Source of the DNA: Sneathiella marina
Lineage (GTDB): Bacteria > Pseudomonadota > Alphaproteobacteria > Sneathiellales > Sneathiellaceae
Assembly: GCF_023746535.1 (NCBI RefSeq)
Contig: NZ_CP098747.1
Span: 2,316,501-2,380,500 of the forward strand
Reading direction: 5' to 3'
Length of the DNA: 64,000 nt
Positions 63,820 to 64,000 of this stretch are shown here, piece after piece (position 1 is the first letter of the stretch; every line of letters begins with the position of its first letter). A model generated the notes under the pieces. It was not told the origin of the DNA. It did not search any database and saw only the letters and a program-made list of their open reading frames with translations. The position numbers and the translations under genes are program-made.

Positions 63820-64000
63820 ATGACTGTTCAGAATATGTTGATTTTATTTGGAATTACACTCGGGCTGGTCGTTGTTGCCTGCCTTGTCCTTATGTGGCTC
63901 TTTTACGGCAATATATACAAATTCAATAACAACCCCGATACGCCGGCACAATTGGGCCTGGCAGACATCGACGTGGTCAATTTTACTTCCGAGGATGGCA
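63820..64000 (+). CDS. N-terminal part of a membrane-anchored protein, possibly alpha/beta hydrolase
   Basis: An ATG at 63820 opens a frame that runs off the window end. The 60 visible residues start with one hydrophobic span (MLILFGITLGLVVVACLVL, about 6-26). They continue to VVNFTSEDG, a pattern common at the first strand of alpha/beta hydrolases (F-x-S-x-D-G). The catalytic residues lie beyond the window. The gene is divergent from the RHS-type gene. Confidence 0.6.
   Translation, partial: MTVQNMLILFGITLGLVVVACLVLMWLFYGNIYKFNNNPDTPAQLGLADIDVVNFTSEDG

Overview
The window reads as chromosome of a Gram-negative alphaproteobacterium. Supporting this are an alphaproteobacterial-type recA with a GTTC-N7-GTTC-like SOS box, a NADP isocitrate dehydrogenase of the eukaryote-like 404-residue type, an Atm1-type ABC exporter, an RND pump and many c-type cytochromes. 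I could not place it below class level from sequence alone.

Positions 1-11,100 are ordinary housekeeping sequence: the end of an RND efflux transporter, psd-pssA (phosphatidylethanolamine synthesis), an Atm1-type exporter, a LysM protein, two periplasmic c-type cytochromes, a small periplasmic protein, a LOG-family phosphoribohydrolase, icd and recA.

Positions 11,500-37,400 form one type I secretion (RTX) locus, all on the minus strand. In transcription order it holds a beta-propeller-like membrane protein, a 1224-residue RTX protein with an N-terminal phospholipase A2-like motif, an HlyB-type ABC transporter with a dead C39 domain, an HlyD-type adaptor, two tandem QueC-like PP-loop proteins, an HlyC-type lysine acyltransferase, a propeller lipoprotein and a 4313-residue RTX protein. 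Both RTX genes are immediately preceded by a propeller-like gene and share almost the same C-terminus. Degenerate fragments of a further RTX copy lie at 36,905-37,367. No TolC gene is visible here.

Positions 37,400-39,430 hold a cupredoxin, a DUF4142-type protein and a divergent AraC regulator.

Positions 39,500-58,200 hold the most unusual system: a non-classical chaperone-usher locus with one usher, two chaperones and 14 intact DUF4402-like pilin-type genes, plus at least three broken copies, all on the minus strand. Ten promoter regions share one architecture: GTAAC-like pentamers repeated every 10 bp, then 33-34 bp, then a -10-like hexamer. The resemblance to the CpxR-type GTAAA-N5-GTAAA site suggests co-regulation of the whole repertoire by an OmpR-family response regulator. 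Recombination scars (hybrid remnants, a microhomology deletion, duplicated spacers) and several short tandem repeats in leaders, promoters and one coding region suggest a fast-evolving, possibly antigenically variable surface fibre. Positions 58,300-63,550 encode a 1736-residue SpvB/RHS-type protein with a C-terminal multi-spanning membrane domain, and the window ends in the start of a membrane-anchored protein that resembles an alpha/beta hydrolase.

No rRNA, tRNA, CRISPR array, insertion sequence or phage gene was recognised.
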